Assembly (NCBI GenBank): GCA_037903475.1
Contig: JBAJFG010000009.1
Span: forward strand, 496,001 to 560,000
Source of the DNA: Ancylostoma caninum
Taxonomy: Eukaryota; Nematoda; Chromadorea; Rhabditida; Ancylostomatidae
Direction: 5' to 3'
Length of the DNA stretch: 64,000 nt
The notes beneath the pieces were generated by a model. It ran no database searches. It was given only the letters and a program-made list of their open reading frames with translations, and had not been told where the DNA came from. Numbering within the stretch: the first letter of the stretch is position 1; each line of letters opens with the position of its first letter. The position numbers and the translations under genes are program-made. This document shows positions 47,701-58,693 of the stretch, piece after piece.

Positions 47701-50700
47701 ACCACATTTTCCGTGCCACGAACAGGGGACTTTTCCACTGCCACTGACCAGAAGGATCCCACAACGGGAATAAAAATCGAGAAAGATGGTGAGAGGATCT
47801 TCTCATGTTGTCTTCAGCTCATAAGGTCTTAGATTTTAGGAGCTGTACCCATATCGGATACGCTTCTACATGCTTCATCGACATTGTCTGGCGATGACGT
47901 CACAATGGAAACGGCTGATCCGAATAATCCTCCAAGGAGAAGTAAATGTACGAGTTACAAAGTTGATAGCCAAAATCGCTAGATGTTCAGCAGTAATTTT
48001 TTCTATTTCTCGATCTATACAACTAATTTATTTATACGTCTCCATTGATGTATTCGTAGTGGAAGCGAATTAAATGTAGAAATAATCACTTTCCAGTGGA
48101 TCGCCGAAAGGCTGCCACGATGCGAGAGCGACGGCGATTGCGCAAGGTGAACGAGGCATTCGAAATTGTCAAACAAAGGACATGCCCCAATCCAAATCAA
48201 CGGCTGCCAAAGGTGAGTATAAGCTCACGTAATCCGACCAGTCAGATAGTTGATGTGCAGCTGGTAGTGATTTATTAGAAGCAAAAAGATTATCTCTATT
48301 CAGCTGCATTTGCCCCAAACATCCCTTAAAGTTGGTCTAGAAATTGTAGGCGGATTATGACCATTTTACTTACAAGGGAAGTGCACGAAATTAAAGGCAG
48401 GGGTTCATCTCGTTTTGCACGTTGGAGTAATGTACACCAAAGGTCACAGAAGTGACGAAAACGCCGTTTTTTAATAGGGTCACCCGCTCCTTTGAGCAGA
48501 GGCGATAAGATCATACGGTGATGTACGTCTTTCCCCGTCAATTTCCTCCGGAAAACTGTTACAAACAACGTTCCGAAAAACGGGTTCAGAAGCCACTTTG
48601 GGACGTTTCGTGTGCATCGTCGAGATCAGCACGTCGAGGAAGTTTGAAATATGTCCTGGCCTCTGCCTTCAAGCCGCTGATTCAAAACGGCACCTACATG
48701 GTTTGAGAGACTGTCTAAAATAATGTTCACTTATGTGCTTGAAGTTTGCTAAATGGCCAACAGAACCTCAAAAAAAATGCAGAGCTGGCGCACCTTGCAG
48801 GATTTGATCCTGCGAGTATGTTCACGGCGAGCGAGAGAATTAACTTTGCACCACAACCACTTGCCATGGGGACCAGCGCTCCTGCACTCGTACAGCCCTA
48901 TCGCATGCCCCTGCCAAAAAACCGGCGTAACTCCTTATAGAGACAAGACTCAGGAGGGATGAAAACAGCTTCAAAACCAGCGTCGAGAGCTTAATAAGGC
49001 AGTTTAAACCAAGCCACAATTCCATAGTATCCATAAAGTCCTCTCATTGCTCCATGTGGTATTCTGAGCTTTTGTAACCACTTAGCAGATTTCAAGTATA
49101 AGTCCTAGCTTCATGTTGGACAAGCTCTTTACTCGTATAGGTTTCTTTATGGATTAGCAGCTTTTCTTCGTACACTTCCATGTAAGAAAACCACGCTAAT
49201 CCTGTGTCATAATCCTACTTTGCTTGTTTAGTTACGATAAGATTACTGTAAGAAATTGGAACTGAGTAGCAAAACATACTTAGCCGTCACACCGCCATCG
49301 ATGCTGATAGTCGTGATCAGCTTAGGAACTGAGCGTACTACGCCAATATTCTGAAAAATTCTTTTAGGTGAACTGGCCACTGTGTGCCCTATACATTTAA
49401 ATGAATATGGTTGCATTACTGTAAAAATTAATATGAATTTTATGATTATTTCAATGTGCCCCACCCTGGCAGGATTTCTGTGAGATCTTTCTTCTGATTT
49501 TGAAGAAGGAGGGATTGAACAGTGCCAAAGACTTATAAGAATTCAAAAGTTTACAAGCCTACGCAGGAAAACATCCGTTACAAACCAAAGGGCAACTGTC
49601 TCTTTGTGTCTCTTTTGTCTATCCAAGCAACGTTTTGCGTTGGATATTTGACAGATGTTTGTGAGTTTCTTCTAAAAACACTCTTGATCTGTTTCATTTT
49701 TTTTTGTTAACCTTTTTAAGTTTAATGGATAATACTGGAACACTTATGAATATTTTTGCTGAGGACATTCTTTTATCACTGATCTCCCTTCAAAAATTTT
49801 CTACTCTCTTTAGGTTTCATTAAATCTAGAAATTCTCGCTCCCGGCTCGTCCGCTTCCTGATTTTTTGTTGATAAATCTGCGAGAAATTAAGAAGCACCT
49901 ATTTTACCAGCTGTTTTTGGATCTTCTTGATCAATTGTGCTGGTCGCGCTTTTTCCAGAACAAATACACATTTTCTACTTTTTTAGTGACCAAACAAAAT
50001 ATACAACTAGAAAATCCTGTAGACCTTGATTCTGCTATGAATTGTTGTTTGAGCGGAACTAAAATACTTACTCCTAGGTTGAAATTCTGCGCTCTGCCAT
50101 CGAATACATCACTAAACTAGAGACAATGCTCCATGCAGAAGGAAAGATGACCAAGATTATGGCGCAGAATCAGATGGCCATGCATGGTCATACCGGAGGG
50201 GACTATCTGGTGAGCAACGCTACAGGAAGTCCATTCACATCCCAAGAATGAGCTGACCACGGATCATAAGATCGATTTTTTGTAGCCATCCACTTCGGCG
50301 CAGTTTCCAGCGTCGTTCGACGGTTTCGAAGACGATGATGTGTCCGATTCCGATGATGTCGACAGTCCACAGCCTACCGGTGAGGAAGCCAAGTTAGTAT
50401 AGCAACTCGCTTACTACAACTATGTAAATTCAATTTGAATAAGGCTTCTCTTCAACAGTGCCATGGAGTTCATGGAAACTACCGTACGAAAGGTGGAGGC
50501 GGGAGGGGGAGGGGGGGACGAGGTGGTGGGAATTGGTGGCAGAGTTGTGTTTCTGAGTTCGGTTTAAGTAACGTTCCTATAGGAGAAGTACAAATCGACT
50601 TTTTTCTTCTCATTATAAGATTTTTGACACATATTATACCCTCAAACTTTGTGTAATCTTATTTCGCAGGAATTTTCGGCTGCTCCTCTCAACCCTCTCC

Positions 50701-51588
50701 CCCTTCCACCATTCTGACTTCCACTGCATCAAAGCACCAATCCAGTGATGCTCCTGATCCACGTGATTTTGAGAACCTATATCCAGAAATCACCTAGAAA
50801 TCGCTCATTTTTTCTAAAATTCTAAACTTTAACAGCTAAAAATAAGTGAGCGCGTAACTGCGTACTCTCCCCTTATTCAGAAGTTATCCAAACGAACATA
50901 AACTCTAGAGACACATAAATTTTAGCCACTCGGATTCTTTTGCACTTTCCGCTGTGCTGTATGTTTTGATATAGGATATCAGACGGAACGCAAAAGGACT
51001 CATAGTTATTTGCGTATGGAGGGGGTGGGGGGGCGGAGCTAACATGTTTTCCTATTGGTTCATGTTCTTCAAACACCCTTCGGACTTTCGACGTACGTAT
51101 TCGGAATTTCGATTTTGCACTAGTCGAACGTTTTTGTGCTCAAACAATAATACAACTCTGGAGAGGTGATGGGAAAAAATCAGGGTTTTCTCTCTTTCAA
51201 ACATTCGAAATTTTTGAATCGGTCCCAGATAAACAATCAAAATATTTGGGCCACTCGGTTTTCATTCGTTCCTTTGCACAGTGATAACCTGTCAGGCGTC
51301 AAATACCGCCATGTCCCACAGGATAATATCGATTCTAGAAACTCAGAACCCTATGCAAAAGAATAGCTATCGGTTTTTTCTCCTCATCGTCATTGTATTA
51401 TTTGTATTTTTTCAGCGGACGGTCGGAAGAGGACCTCACTGGATCGTCTGTCGCGCATAGTGGCAAACATTGCGGGCGAGGAAGGGGGCGTGGCCGTGCC
51501 GGCACCTCCGCCACAAACAGCCGAGCAGCACACAAGTGAACAGGCTGAAAGCGGGGAGACAGAGAAAAAATTGGCAGTGCTTCTGTAG
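44701..51588 (+). CDS. hlh-1: HLH-1, MyoD-family bHLH myogenic transcription factor
   Basis: HLH-1 is the single nematode MyoD/Myf5/myogenin homologue. It binds E-boxes and drives body-wall muscle fate in the nucleus. Seven exons join in perfect phase: 44701-44867, 47634-47788, 47840-47941, 48097-48212, 50078-50209, 50286-50379, 51416-51588. They total 939 nt, 312 residues plus stop, close to the roughly 320 residues of the C. elegans protein. The N-terminal part is rich in Tyr, Thr and Pro ([16 protein letters not shown]). The bHLH spans exons 4-5 with the basic region [20 protein letters not shown] and helix 2 [18 protein letters not shown]. An acidic stretch follows ([18 protein letters not shown]). 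The C-terminal [14 protein letters not shown] matches helix III of MyoD. Ala-Thr in the basic region and the junction Lys keep the myogenic code. Confidence 0.97.
44868..47633 (+). other. hlh-1 intron 1 (2.77 kb) with minus-strand ORFs
   Basis: This large first intron may hold enhancers. On the minus strand, 46215-45904 (103 codons) and 46775-46394 (two overlapping frames of 114 and 124 codons) are open. They include [20 protein letters not shown] and a GC-richer stretch, but no recognised domain or splice pair. They may be nested gene remnants or a repeat. Confidence 0.4.
48097..48212 (+). CDS. hlh-1: hlh-1 exon 4: basic region and helix 1
   Basis: It encodes [20 protein letters not shown] then [18 protein letters not shown]. 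The Ala-Thr pair in the basic region and the Lys before Val-Asn are the residues that give MyoD proteins muscle specificity. The exon breaks at the loop (RLPK|VEIL), the same place as in other myogenic factors. Confidence 0.97.
48213..50077 (+). other. hlh-1 intron 4 (1.87 kb)
   Basis: This intron splits the bHLH. A sequence starting ATTAAAGGCAGGGGTTCATC near 48389 begins like the MITE TIR at 458 but then diverges, so it may be a related element. ORFs at 48.3-49.0 kb on both strands show no family motif. Confidence 0.4.
50078..50209 (+). CDS. hlh-1: hlh-1 exon 5: helix 2
   Basis: It encodes [20 protein letters not shown] followed by a Met/Gln/His-rich tail ([17 protein letters not shown]). 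It is phase 0 at both ends, 44 codons. It supplies the dimerisation helix. Confidence 0.97.
51416..51588 (+). CDS. hlh-1: hlh-1 last exon: conserved C-terminal helix
   Basis: It encodes [20 protein letters not shown], the MyoD helix III region, then an acidic/Gly/Pro tail ending at TAG (51586-51588). AATAAA at 51809-51814 is the probable poly(A) signal. Read-through of the previous donor at 50380 would add GEEAKLV and stop, giving a possible short isoform without this helix. Confidence 0.95.
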
Positions 51589-51808
51589 TACTGCTGACAG
51601 CGTGCCAACGTGTTTTGTCACACAAATAATTTGTTTTACTGTCACGTAGGAACGCTTACAGATGTGATGTATCTGTGCCTTACTCGTTTTTGTTTTAGAT
51701 TATGTATTTAAAATTCCAGTCCATTGGAGTGAAATTGTGATGTAAGCGTGTAATAATATGAAATGAGAACTTTAAACGTTGTCCCTCCTGGACTGTGTCA
51801 TCGAATGC

Positions 51809-51814
51809 AATAAA
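51809..51814 (+). terminator. hlh-1 poly(A) signal
   Basis: AATAAA lies about 220 bp after the hlh-1 stop, followed by A-rich sequence. Confidence 0.7.
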
Positions 51815-51887
51815 AAAGCTACTTTCACTTAAAATATGCATTATGGTGCATTTCAATAAATCCTTCAGAAATTGGTGAAGATAACAT

Positions 51888-51930
51888 TAAAGGCAGCACG
51901 CATGGAAATTTTCGTGTTAGCAGTTTTATC
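51888..51930. mobile_element. Single-end remnant of the same TIR family
   Basis: ATTAAAGGCAGCAC at 51888 is followed by GCATGGAAATTTTCGTG, which resembles one end of the MITE at 458-888 with several changes. No partner end was found within the next few hundred bases. It lies about 75 bp past the hlh-1 poly(A) signal. Confidence 0.5.
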
Positions 51931-52765
51931 GATTTACGATTCCTTGGATGTGGAGACACCTTCGAGATACAATTCACGGAGAAAGGGCTCACTACTAGCA
52001 ATTACCGGAGCATCTCCTAGGACCAGCCGGACTACTAGTTACAGATCGAGGCGTACGAATTGCCTCGGTTGAACTGCAATACATTCTTGGGCACGAAGAA
52101 TCTTAGATATCAGCTGCTTTACATGGTATTGGCGCTTCATCGGACTCATTCAAGCACAAAAACCCTTTCTCTCCTTCAGGACCTCTGCAACAATTATCTA
52201 GCCAGCTCTCGAAAAAGTAGTTTCAGATCGCATCAGAAAGTAGTCTTTGAAAGGCCGATTGAATACTATTTTTGGCCAGGTGTGGATTCCACTAATTCAA
52301 ATTACAACATGTTTATTGGCGGCACTCGTGAACGTTCTCAAGCTCTATTGCACAACCTAATCGCAGTATAAGAAAAACCTGTGCAGGAACAATAAAATAC
52401 AAGATTCTGGTCCATTGTCATAATTCCCTGTATTTCTGCGACTTTCGGCTACTGCTCATACCATGCCACTCTGTTGTGCAGGGATATATCACACAGCCGA
52501 AGTCCGGGGTGGTAGTAATTTGATCGAAGTTTGCTCTTTATGAACAGCTTTAGAGAATAGCTGAGTGCAACTTACGATTGCAAAGGGAGGAAATTTTTAT
52601 TTACTCGCCACATTTCAAGTATAATTTCTAAAACAAAACGCTGGCCTTGAAGGGATCACTCCACCAAATGACAGTGGATGGGCAGCGCTACCTCTGCACC
52701 ACATTGCATCTGTTTTTGACAGTGGGTGCTGTCAGCCGTGAACTGCAGCTCGTGAGTAGAACGTT

Positions 52766-52860
52766 GGAAAACACCTGGATGCCGTGAGAATTGAACTCCC
52801 CAGCATCTACGTAGAACTGCACACATTCCACTCTGCCATACTAGATGCAGGACCTATCCG
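52766..52860 (-). repeat. tRNA-like (SINE-type) fragment, low support
   Basis: Read on the minus strand, TATGGCAGAGTGGAATGTG followed by GGGGAGTTCAATTCTCACGG resembles the D-arm and T-arm of a Ser/Leu-class tRNA. The cloverleaf pairing is poor. It could be a tRNA-derived SINE relic. Confidence 0.25.
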
Positions 52861-52889
52861 CGCAAGGAATTGACATATTCAACATAAAT

Positions 52890-53138
52890 TCAATTACGGG
52901 TTTCTGGGAAATGTGTGACTTTCCGCACATTTTGCCCTTCATCCATTCTGTTCTCTGGTAAGCTTGCCAAAGAATAGTCATCAAGTGTCTTGAACCGGTT
53001 CTCCGGTAATGGCTCGTTTTCGGGCCTCTTGTAGGATCGTGAATACTCCTCCTTCTCAGCCTTTGCCAGCAGAACTGAGACCATGCTTGATATCAACCAG
53101 CGCTTAGAGTACACCCTAACTGCTCCACAATTGACTTT
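52890..53138 (-). CDS. Unrecognised 3'-exon-like ORF
   Basis: The minus-strand frame encodes varied, charged sequence: RVYSKRWLISSMVSVLLAKA, then EKEEYSRSYKRPENEPLPEN, RFKTLDDYSLASLPENRMDE and a stop at about 52890. A possible acceptor (GTGGAGCAG) lies just upstream, which would make it a terminal exon. The repeated LPENR motif (LPENRFKTL, LPENRMDEG) is notable. I recognise no family and no other exon. Confidence 0.35.
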   Translation of the reverse strand, partial: KVNCGAVRVYSKRWLISSMVSVLLAKAEKEEYSRSYKRPENEPLPENRFKTLDDYSLASLPENRMDEGQNVRKVTHFPETRN

Positions 53139-53476
53139 CCAGTTAGCAGGTAGGAGAAGCGAATCATGAAGAAATTGTTTAAGGGTCCAATCTTCGGCCT
53201 GTGCATATTACTAAGTCAACGATGGGTGAGCTGTTAGTTTGAGAAAGGAAGCGATTGAAACTTAGGCCCGCAGTAAAGTGTCCAGAGCGATCATCGCACA
53301 TCACCTCCATGGCTGTGATCGCACTTCGTGTTGGCGAAGAGTCTGGAGATTATCGCCACGGAGAATCTGACGGGCCGTACATGAGAAGTGATCAAATGTA
53401 CGTGTTTCACGTATTACCACATCACTTCCGGAGTTGTTTTAGCGTGTGAGACAGTTATGAACCATTGCGGCTAAGA

Positions 53477-53556
53477 AACTAGAACGAGTACGACTTGCCA
53501 GAAGCAGCGGAAGCACCTCTGTGCTTCTGACAAGTCGCACACGTTCGAGCTTGTTC
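53477..53556. repeat. Imperfect 80-bp inverted repeat
   Basis: AGAACGAGTACGACTTGCCA on the left pairs with TGACAAGTCGCACACGTTCG on the right, around a roughly 13-nt loop. Several mismatches are present. No gene is associated. Confidence 0.6.
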
Positions 53557-54055
53557 TGTGCTGTGGGACGGAGATCAACACGCCTGAGTCCGTAGGCTCA
53601 GATGTATTCTGTGCAATTCGCGCACCTGATCATGCGTACTTACCTTCACACCATCACCATACTCCGAGTGAAATGCTCCGAGTACTTCACTCGGCGTCTC
53701 TTCGCTCCGTACAGTATCTAATCGCCATCGCCCCAAATGTGGGGACGAGTTGTGCAGGCAGCTGATCTCACCGCCATGGCACCTTACTACGGGCCTTAGC
53801 TACTGTGTACAAAGCATTCAAAAAAACCATTTGCAAGCGCTTGTCTTGCAGAGATGTTTATCCATCGACCAACCTCACTACAATCAAACCTCCTATCCAC
53901 TACACCACCCACCACACGCCAATTCTGACCTTCGTAAGCAAAGAAAAATTTTTTCACCAATCAGTGGGGAAGAATCCTCTAGCTTGATGGTTGAAGCCGC
54001 CAGCTGGAAACTAGCCGGAATGAATAAAGCGGCTTTCTATGCAGAAAGCACATGA

Positions 54056-54150
54056 AAAATCGTATGCTAGGCTGTGCCATTGCAGTGGAGTCGAACCATC
54101 GACCGATTCCGCGATGAACAAGCCTCTTGACCACAACGCCATTTTCAACA
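54056..54150 (-). repeat. tRNA-like (SINE-type) fragment, low support
   Basis: Read on the minus strand, GTTGTGGTCAAGAGGCTTGT and then GATGGTTCGACTCCACTGC have A-box-like and B-box-like (GGTTCGACTCC) features of a tRNA promoter, but the stems do not pair well. It is probably a degenerate tRNA-derived repeat. Confidence 0.3.
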
Positions 54151-54518
54151 ATCTGTTGTGGTTAATGGTTTCATTCCAAGAATATAGTGTGGCTAACGAT
54201 CTTATTTGCATTTCCTGTACCTCCTAATAAACGAAGGGCAGGATGTGGGCATGTGCGTTCAGAGCGCGGTTCTGTCGGCAAAATTGCCAGCGAAATCGGC
54301 AGCAATATGTGCTTCTGTGTACATTTTGCCGTCGATTCCGCAAGGTGTCTGCGTGTCGCTCTACTACGCGCTCTTTCACGCACGCTGACCAAACCAAAGG
54401 GCTCGAGATGTCGATGAAAGCTCCTCATTCGGACCAGCTCAGGTGCCAGTTCTCTATCCATGCTTGGTTACTGGTTATACCACATCGAGAACAGCATACT
54501 AAAAGTCATGATTGGCAG

Positions 54519-55638
54519 TTAATTGGCACTTAATTGGGAGTTACCCTCAGATGAAGATGGCGATTTCGGCCAAGTTACTATCCATGTTTTTCTGTCTCGA
54601 GCGGTTCTCATCCAGTTCGGTAATTCCTCTCGTCTAAACGACTTGGAAAATGTATCGGACCAGCGCGTGAAGAGACGGCCGAGGGGTTCTTTGACGCTTA
54701 GGGGAGTCCAGATGGCTAGTTCTCGTGCTCCACCTGTCGTCATTTCGGCGCATGATGTGTCCTGCCCATCTGTGTTTCGCGGAGGCCATGGATTTTGACG
54801 GATCCCTTATCTTTGACTCTCTTCTCAAATCGTAGCAACTGAGGCCTTGTTTCTACAGCTTCCATCTATTAATTCCAAGAAGACCTCTTTCCAATGCTCT
54901 ATGTGTTATTCTCACAGCAGTGAAGACGCTGTTGTTGTCGGTCCATGTTTCATTAGCGTGGCATAGAGCCGGGAGTACCGTGGAGTCAAATAGGTGAGCC
55001 CGTCGCTTCGCATCTTTGATCTGATTCGTGATTTCTCGGATTTTGTCCATGTTTCTCGTCCCAAGAAAACGTAGCTATCAGCTTTCTGCAAGGGAATTCC
55101 GTCGAGCTGTACTGTCCCACTGTTGCAACATTGATTGGTCATCACCTGTGTTTTCTTCATGTTGATTTCCAGCACCATGGTCTTGCCCACTTCATTGAGC
55201 TCGCTCAACAACTGCTTCATCTCTGCCGTGTTGTTGCTGAGGAGGACGACGTCGTCTGCTAACCTTAGATTTGTCAGCATCTTTCCGTCAATCATGAGTC
55301 CTTTGTCCTTCCAATTCAGTCGAGACATGGCGTATTGGAGCGCAGACGTGAACAACTTCGGAGAGATTGTATCGCCTTTTCGTACGCTTTTTTCGATCGG
55401 GATACGCAGCTTTCTGTCAAACAGTTGGATAATCATCTCATACTCATACTCACTGCTCTAGAATGTTCACATAGGTAGGGTCCACGCCAGCCTTTAGGAG
55501 CGCGTTGAGGACAGCATTCTTTTCAACGGAGTCGAAGGCCTTCTTATAGTCGACGAATCAGGACCAAAGGCATCGTGTACTCTCTACAGCGTTCGATCAG
55601 CTGGACAACGGTATGGATGTGGTCAATACAACAGAAGC
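54519..55638 (-). mobile_element. RTE-like retrotransposon, 5'-truncated second copy
   Basis: This minus-strand sequence is homologous to the C-terminal half of the element at 55650-58815. It includes RT motifs (RKGDTISPKLFTSALQYAMS, then LADDVVLLSNN in place of FADD) and the C-terminal HRWAGHIMRR region. It is broken into at least three frames (55436-54912, 55050-54853, 54828-54519). It starts mid-RT at about 55638, typical of 5' truncation, and lies immediately after the 3' end of the larger copy in the same orientation. Confidence 0.88.
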
Positions 55639-55707
55639 CACATGTATATATACTTACTTGATACTTTGATGCTTTGATGGTCCATCTTCACTGCTGGGTT
55701 GGTCTTC

Positions 55708-56223
55708 TCAGTCTGGACCACATTCGCTCCAGGTTCTCCTGTCTCGGGCCGCTCTCATCCAGTTCGTCAGTTCTCTTTGTTTAAACGACCTGGAAAATGT
55801 ATCAGACCAGCGCGTGAAGGGTCGGCCGAGGGGTCTTTTGACGTTCAAGGGAGTCCAGAGAGTCGATCTCGTGCTCCATCTGTCGTCAGTTCGGCGCATC
55901 ACGTGTCCTGCCCACCGATGCTTTGCGGATGCCATGTAGTCTGTCAGGTCCTTGATCTTCGATTCCTTCCTCAAGTCTTTGCTACTGAGGCCACATTTCT
56001 ATTGCTTCCATCTATTCGTTCCCAGAAGACATCTTTCCAAGGCCCTGTGTGTCGTTCTCATAGCCAAGGAGATGTTTCTGTTGTCCGTCCATGTTTCAGT
56101 AGCATAACACAGTGCCGGAAGTACCGTAGAATCAAATAGGTGAGGTCGCAGCTTCGAGTCCCTGATTTGACGTTTCTCGAATCGTGTCCATGGCTGCCCA
56201 CGCCGCTTTTCTTCTTCGCCCAA
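55708..56223 (-). pseudogene. C-terminal segment of the RTE ORF after the frameshift
   Basis: Two frames, 56223-55999 (PHLFDSTVLPALCYATETWT) and 55974-55708 (ASAKHRWAGHVMRRTDDRWS), carry the C-terminal RTE region that follows the RT. They are joined to the main ORF by small indels, so the copy as it stands cannot make the whole protein. Confidence 0.85.
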
Positions 56224-58693
56224 TTTCGCCTGTCAAGTCGTTCGTCATATTTACTTCACGTCCCAGGTAAACGTAGCTGTCTACTTTCCTCAAGATAATT
56301 CCATCCAGCTGTACTATTCCGTTGTCACACCACTGATTTGCCATCATCTGTGTCTTCTTCATATTCATTTCCAGCCCGATGCTCTTGCTCACTTCGTTCA
56401 GCTCGTTTAGCAGCTGGTTCATCTCTGATGTGTTGTTGCTAACAAGAACCACGTCGTCTGCGAATCGTAGGTTTGAGAGCTTCTTTCCGTCGATCGTGAT
56501 ACCTTTGTCTTCCCAGTTCAGTCGAGACATAGCATACTGGAGGGCTGACGTGAACAGTTTTGGCGATATTGTGTCTCCTTGTCGGACACCTTTTCCGATC
56601 GGAATGCGTAGTTTTTTGTCAAACAACTGGATTGTCGTCGTTGTTCCGACATTGCACTGCTCAAGAATGTTCACGTAAGCTGGATCTACTCCTGCATGTA
56701 TGAGCGCATTCAAGACTGCATTCGTTTCGACGGAGTCGAATGCTTTTCTGTAGTCGACGAATGTGAGGATCAGAGGCATCGTGTATTCCCTGCATCTCTC
56801 AATCAGCTGGACGATAGTGTGAATGTGGTCCATACAGCAAAAGCCTTTTCTGAAACCTGCCTGTTCTATTGGCTGGTACTCATCAAGCGTGGTTTCAAGC
56901 CGGTTCAGAATGATCTTCGTGAACAGTTTGTACGGTATAGACAACAAAGCAATAGGGCGGTAGTTTTCGATATCTTCTTTGTCACCTTTTTTGAAGATCA
57001 ACACTGTCTTGGAGCTCTTCCACTGATCGGGAATGATGCCAGCTTCGAGATAGGAGGTAAAGTGATCTGCTAAGAGTTTATGCATTGTATATCCTCCGAC
57101 TCTAAGCAAGTCCGCTGTAATGCCATCGGGTCCTGGGGCCGTCCCCTTTCTCAGCGATTGAATTGCAATTCTCACTTCCGAGACCAGAATGGGTGGTGGC
57201 TTTTCTTCTGTGGGGGATGGGCGTCTTGGGACAACCGTTGTTGAGCGGTACAGATTTGTATAAAAGTCCGTTACAATGCGTTCCATGTCCGTCCTCGTCG
57301 TTTTGGGTATTCCCTGTTTGTCTTTCAGGCACGTGGTCACAGCAGAATAGTCCGAGAGTTCTCGTCGGCATCGTTTCAGGCTTTTCCTCTGAGCGGCTGT
57401 CGAAAGTAGCTTATTTTTGCGGTGCTCTCTAAGGGATTCCTTCATGGCCGCGCGACAGGCTTTATTGATGACAACTTTCTCCAAATGCGTCGCTGCCTGA
57501 TCTCTTTTGACTTCACCTCTACGGCGCAGCAATTGTTTGGCCTTTGGGTTCAGCCTTTCTCCTCTCTGTTTGTAGTTCATCATAGCTGCTTTGGCACAAA
57601 ATATCAGCCCTTTTGCTAATTCTTCATAGTCTTCTGTGGGATCTTCCTCCTTTCTCCAGTTGTATGCATTCATGGCCTTCTGCAGTTCGGATTCATCATA
57701 CTCAGGAGAGCGTATAGGTGGCCCACGATGTGTGTCTCTTTTGAATATGCGATCACTGAGTCGTATCTTGGCCCGTAGCAGTCTGTGGTCGGATCCGGTG
57801 TCAAAAGAGGGTACTACTGAAGTGTCCATCAGGCTCCATCTTCGGTTCGTGAGGATGTGGTCTAGCTCTGAATGAGTTTGTCCGTTAGGACTTTCCCAGG
57901 TCCACCGTCTGTGTTGAGGCTTCTCGAAGATGGAGTTTCCATGAAACAGGTTGCAACAAGACATCAGATCTAATAGACGAAAGCCATTGTCGTTCCTAGC
58001 TTCATTTCCGTGTCGACCTAGTCTCCAGTTTCCGTCGCTTCCATTTCCTACAAGGGCGTTGAAATCCCCGCATATGTATTTGTAGTATGACTTTTCCTTC
58101 TTAACTACTGCTTCCAGCTCAGAGTAGAAGTTGTCTTTGTCCTCTTCGCTGGCAACAGAGTTAGGAGCGTAGCAGTTTACAATGGTGATGGTCGCTTTCT
58201 TCGTCGTTCGTAATCGTAGCACAGCAATACGCGGACTCAGAATTTCGTGCGAATGAATGCTGGGCTGTACTCTTGGGTGGATCAAGAAACCGACCCCCCC
58301 AACGTTCTTCGCGTCAATCTTTTGCCCCATTATAATCAGTTCTCCGCTTTCCATTCTTCTTGCATACGGGGTTTTCGTTTTCGTCTCTTGCAGACATATG
58401 ACATCGTACCTGAGCCTCTTAGATATGTGGAGAAGAGTTCTCAAGTCTGCGTCGGATGCGGCTGATCGGCAATTGTATGTGCAGATGTCCAAGCATTGTC
58501 CAAATCGTTTATCGGGATTTCCAGTGACGCCCCGTCCCTTTCCTCTTCCGTCTTCGGCAGGGGCATCTCCGGGCGCCGTGGGAGAGCATGTCCGATTTCG
58601 GGCCGGTTTTCTCTCTGTTGCGAATGTCGTGGCTTTTCTGGTGGCCTGGTTACCCCTGGAGTGGCTTGCCGGAGCTATCCAAGGGCCGCCCGT
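56132..58693 (-). CDS. Endonuclease / reverse transcriptase ORF of the RTE-like element
   Basis: The long open frame runs from just after a TGA at 58694 to 56132. Numbering from the TTG at 58492, residues 1-245 are an AP-type endonuclease (YNCRSAASDADL, LQETK with Glu36, GDFNALVG, SDHRLLRAKIRL). Residues of about 420-700 are the reverse transcriptase, with VLIFKKGDKEDIENYRPIAL, FVDYRKAFDS, GVRQGDTISP and FADDVVLVSN (F677-D680). All catalytic acidic residues I looked for are present. It loses frame near 56165, where a 5-bp deletion is likely (compare the frame 56223-55999). A separate in-frame ATG at 58750 is cut off by the TGA at 58696-58694. Confidence 0.92.
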   Translation of the reverse strand, partial: TGGPWIAPASHSRGNQATRKATTFATERKPARNRTCSPTAPGDAPAEDGRGKGRGVTGNPDKRFGQCLDICTYNCRSAASDADLRTLLHISKRLRYDVICLQETKTKTPYARRMESGELIIMGQKIDAKNVGGVGFLIHPRVQPSIHSHEILSPRIAVLRLRTTKKATITIVNCYAPNSVASEEDKDNFYSELEAVVKKEKSYYKYICGDFNALVGNGSDGNWRLGRHGNEARNDNGFRLLDLMSCCNLFHGNSIFEKPQHRRWTWESPNGQTHSELDHILTNRRWSLMDTSVVPSFDTGSDHRLLRAKIRLSDRIFKRDTHRGPPIRSPEYDESELQKAMNAYNWRKEEDPTEDYEELAKGLIFCAKAAMMNYKQRGERLNPKAKQLLRRRGEVKRDQAATHLEKVVINKACRAAMKESLREHRKNKLLSTAAQRKSLKRCRRELSDYSAVTTCLKDKQGIPKTTRTDMERIVTDFYTNLYRSTTVVPRRPSPTEEKPPPILVSEVRIAIQSLRKGTAPGPDGITADLLRVGGYTMHKLLADHFTSYLEAGIIPDQWKSSKTVLIFKKGDKEDIENYRPIALLSIPYKLFTKIILNRLETTLDEYQPIEQAGFRKGFCCMDHIHTIVQLIERCREYTMPLILTFVDYRKAFDSVETNAVLNALIHAGVDPAYVNILEQCNVGTTTTIQLFDKKLRIPIGKGVRQGDTISPKLFTSALQYAMSRLNWEDKGITIDGKKLSNLRFADDVVLVSNNTSEMNQLLNELNEVSKSIGLEMNMKKTQMMANQWCDNGIVQLDGIILRKVDSYVYLGREVNMTNDLTGEIGRRRKAAWAAMDTIRETSNQGLEAATSPI

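Noticed and set aside
57102..57432. ORFs opposite the retrotransposon RT region
   Set aside because: They are shadows of the minus-strand endonuclease/RT frame.
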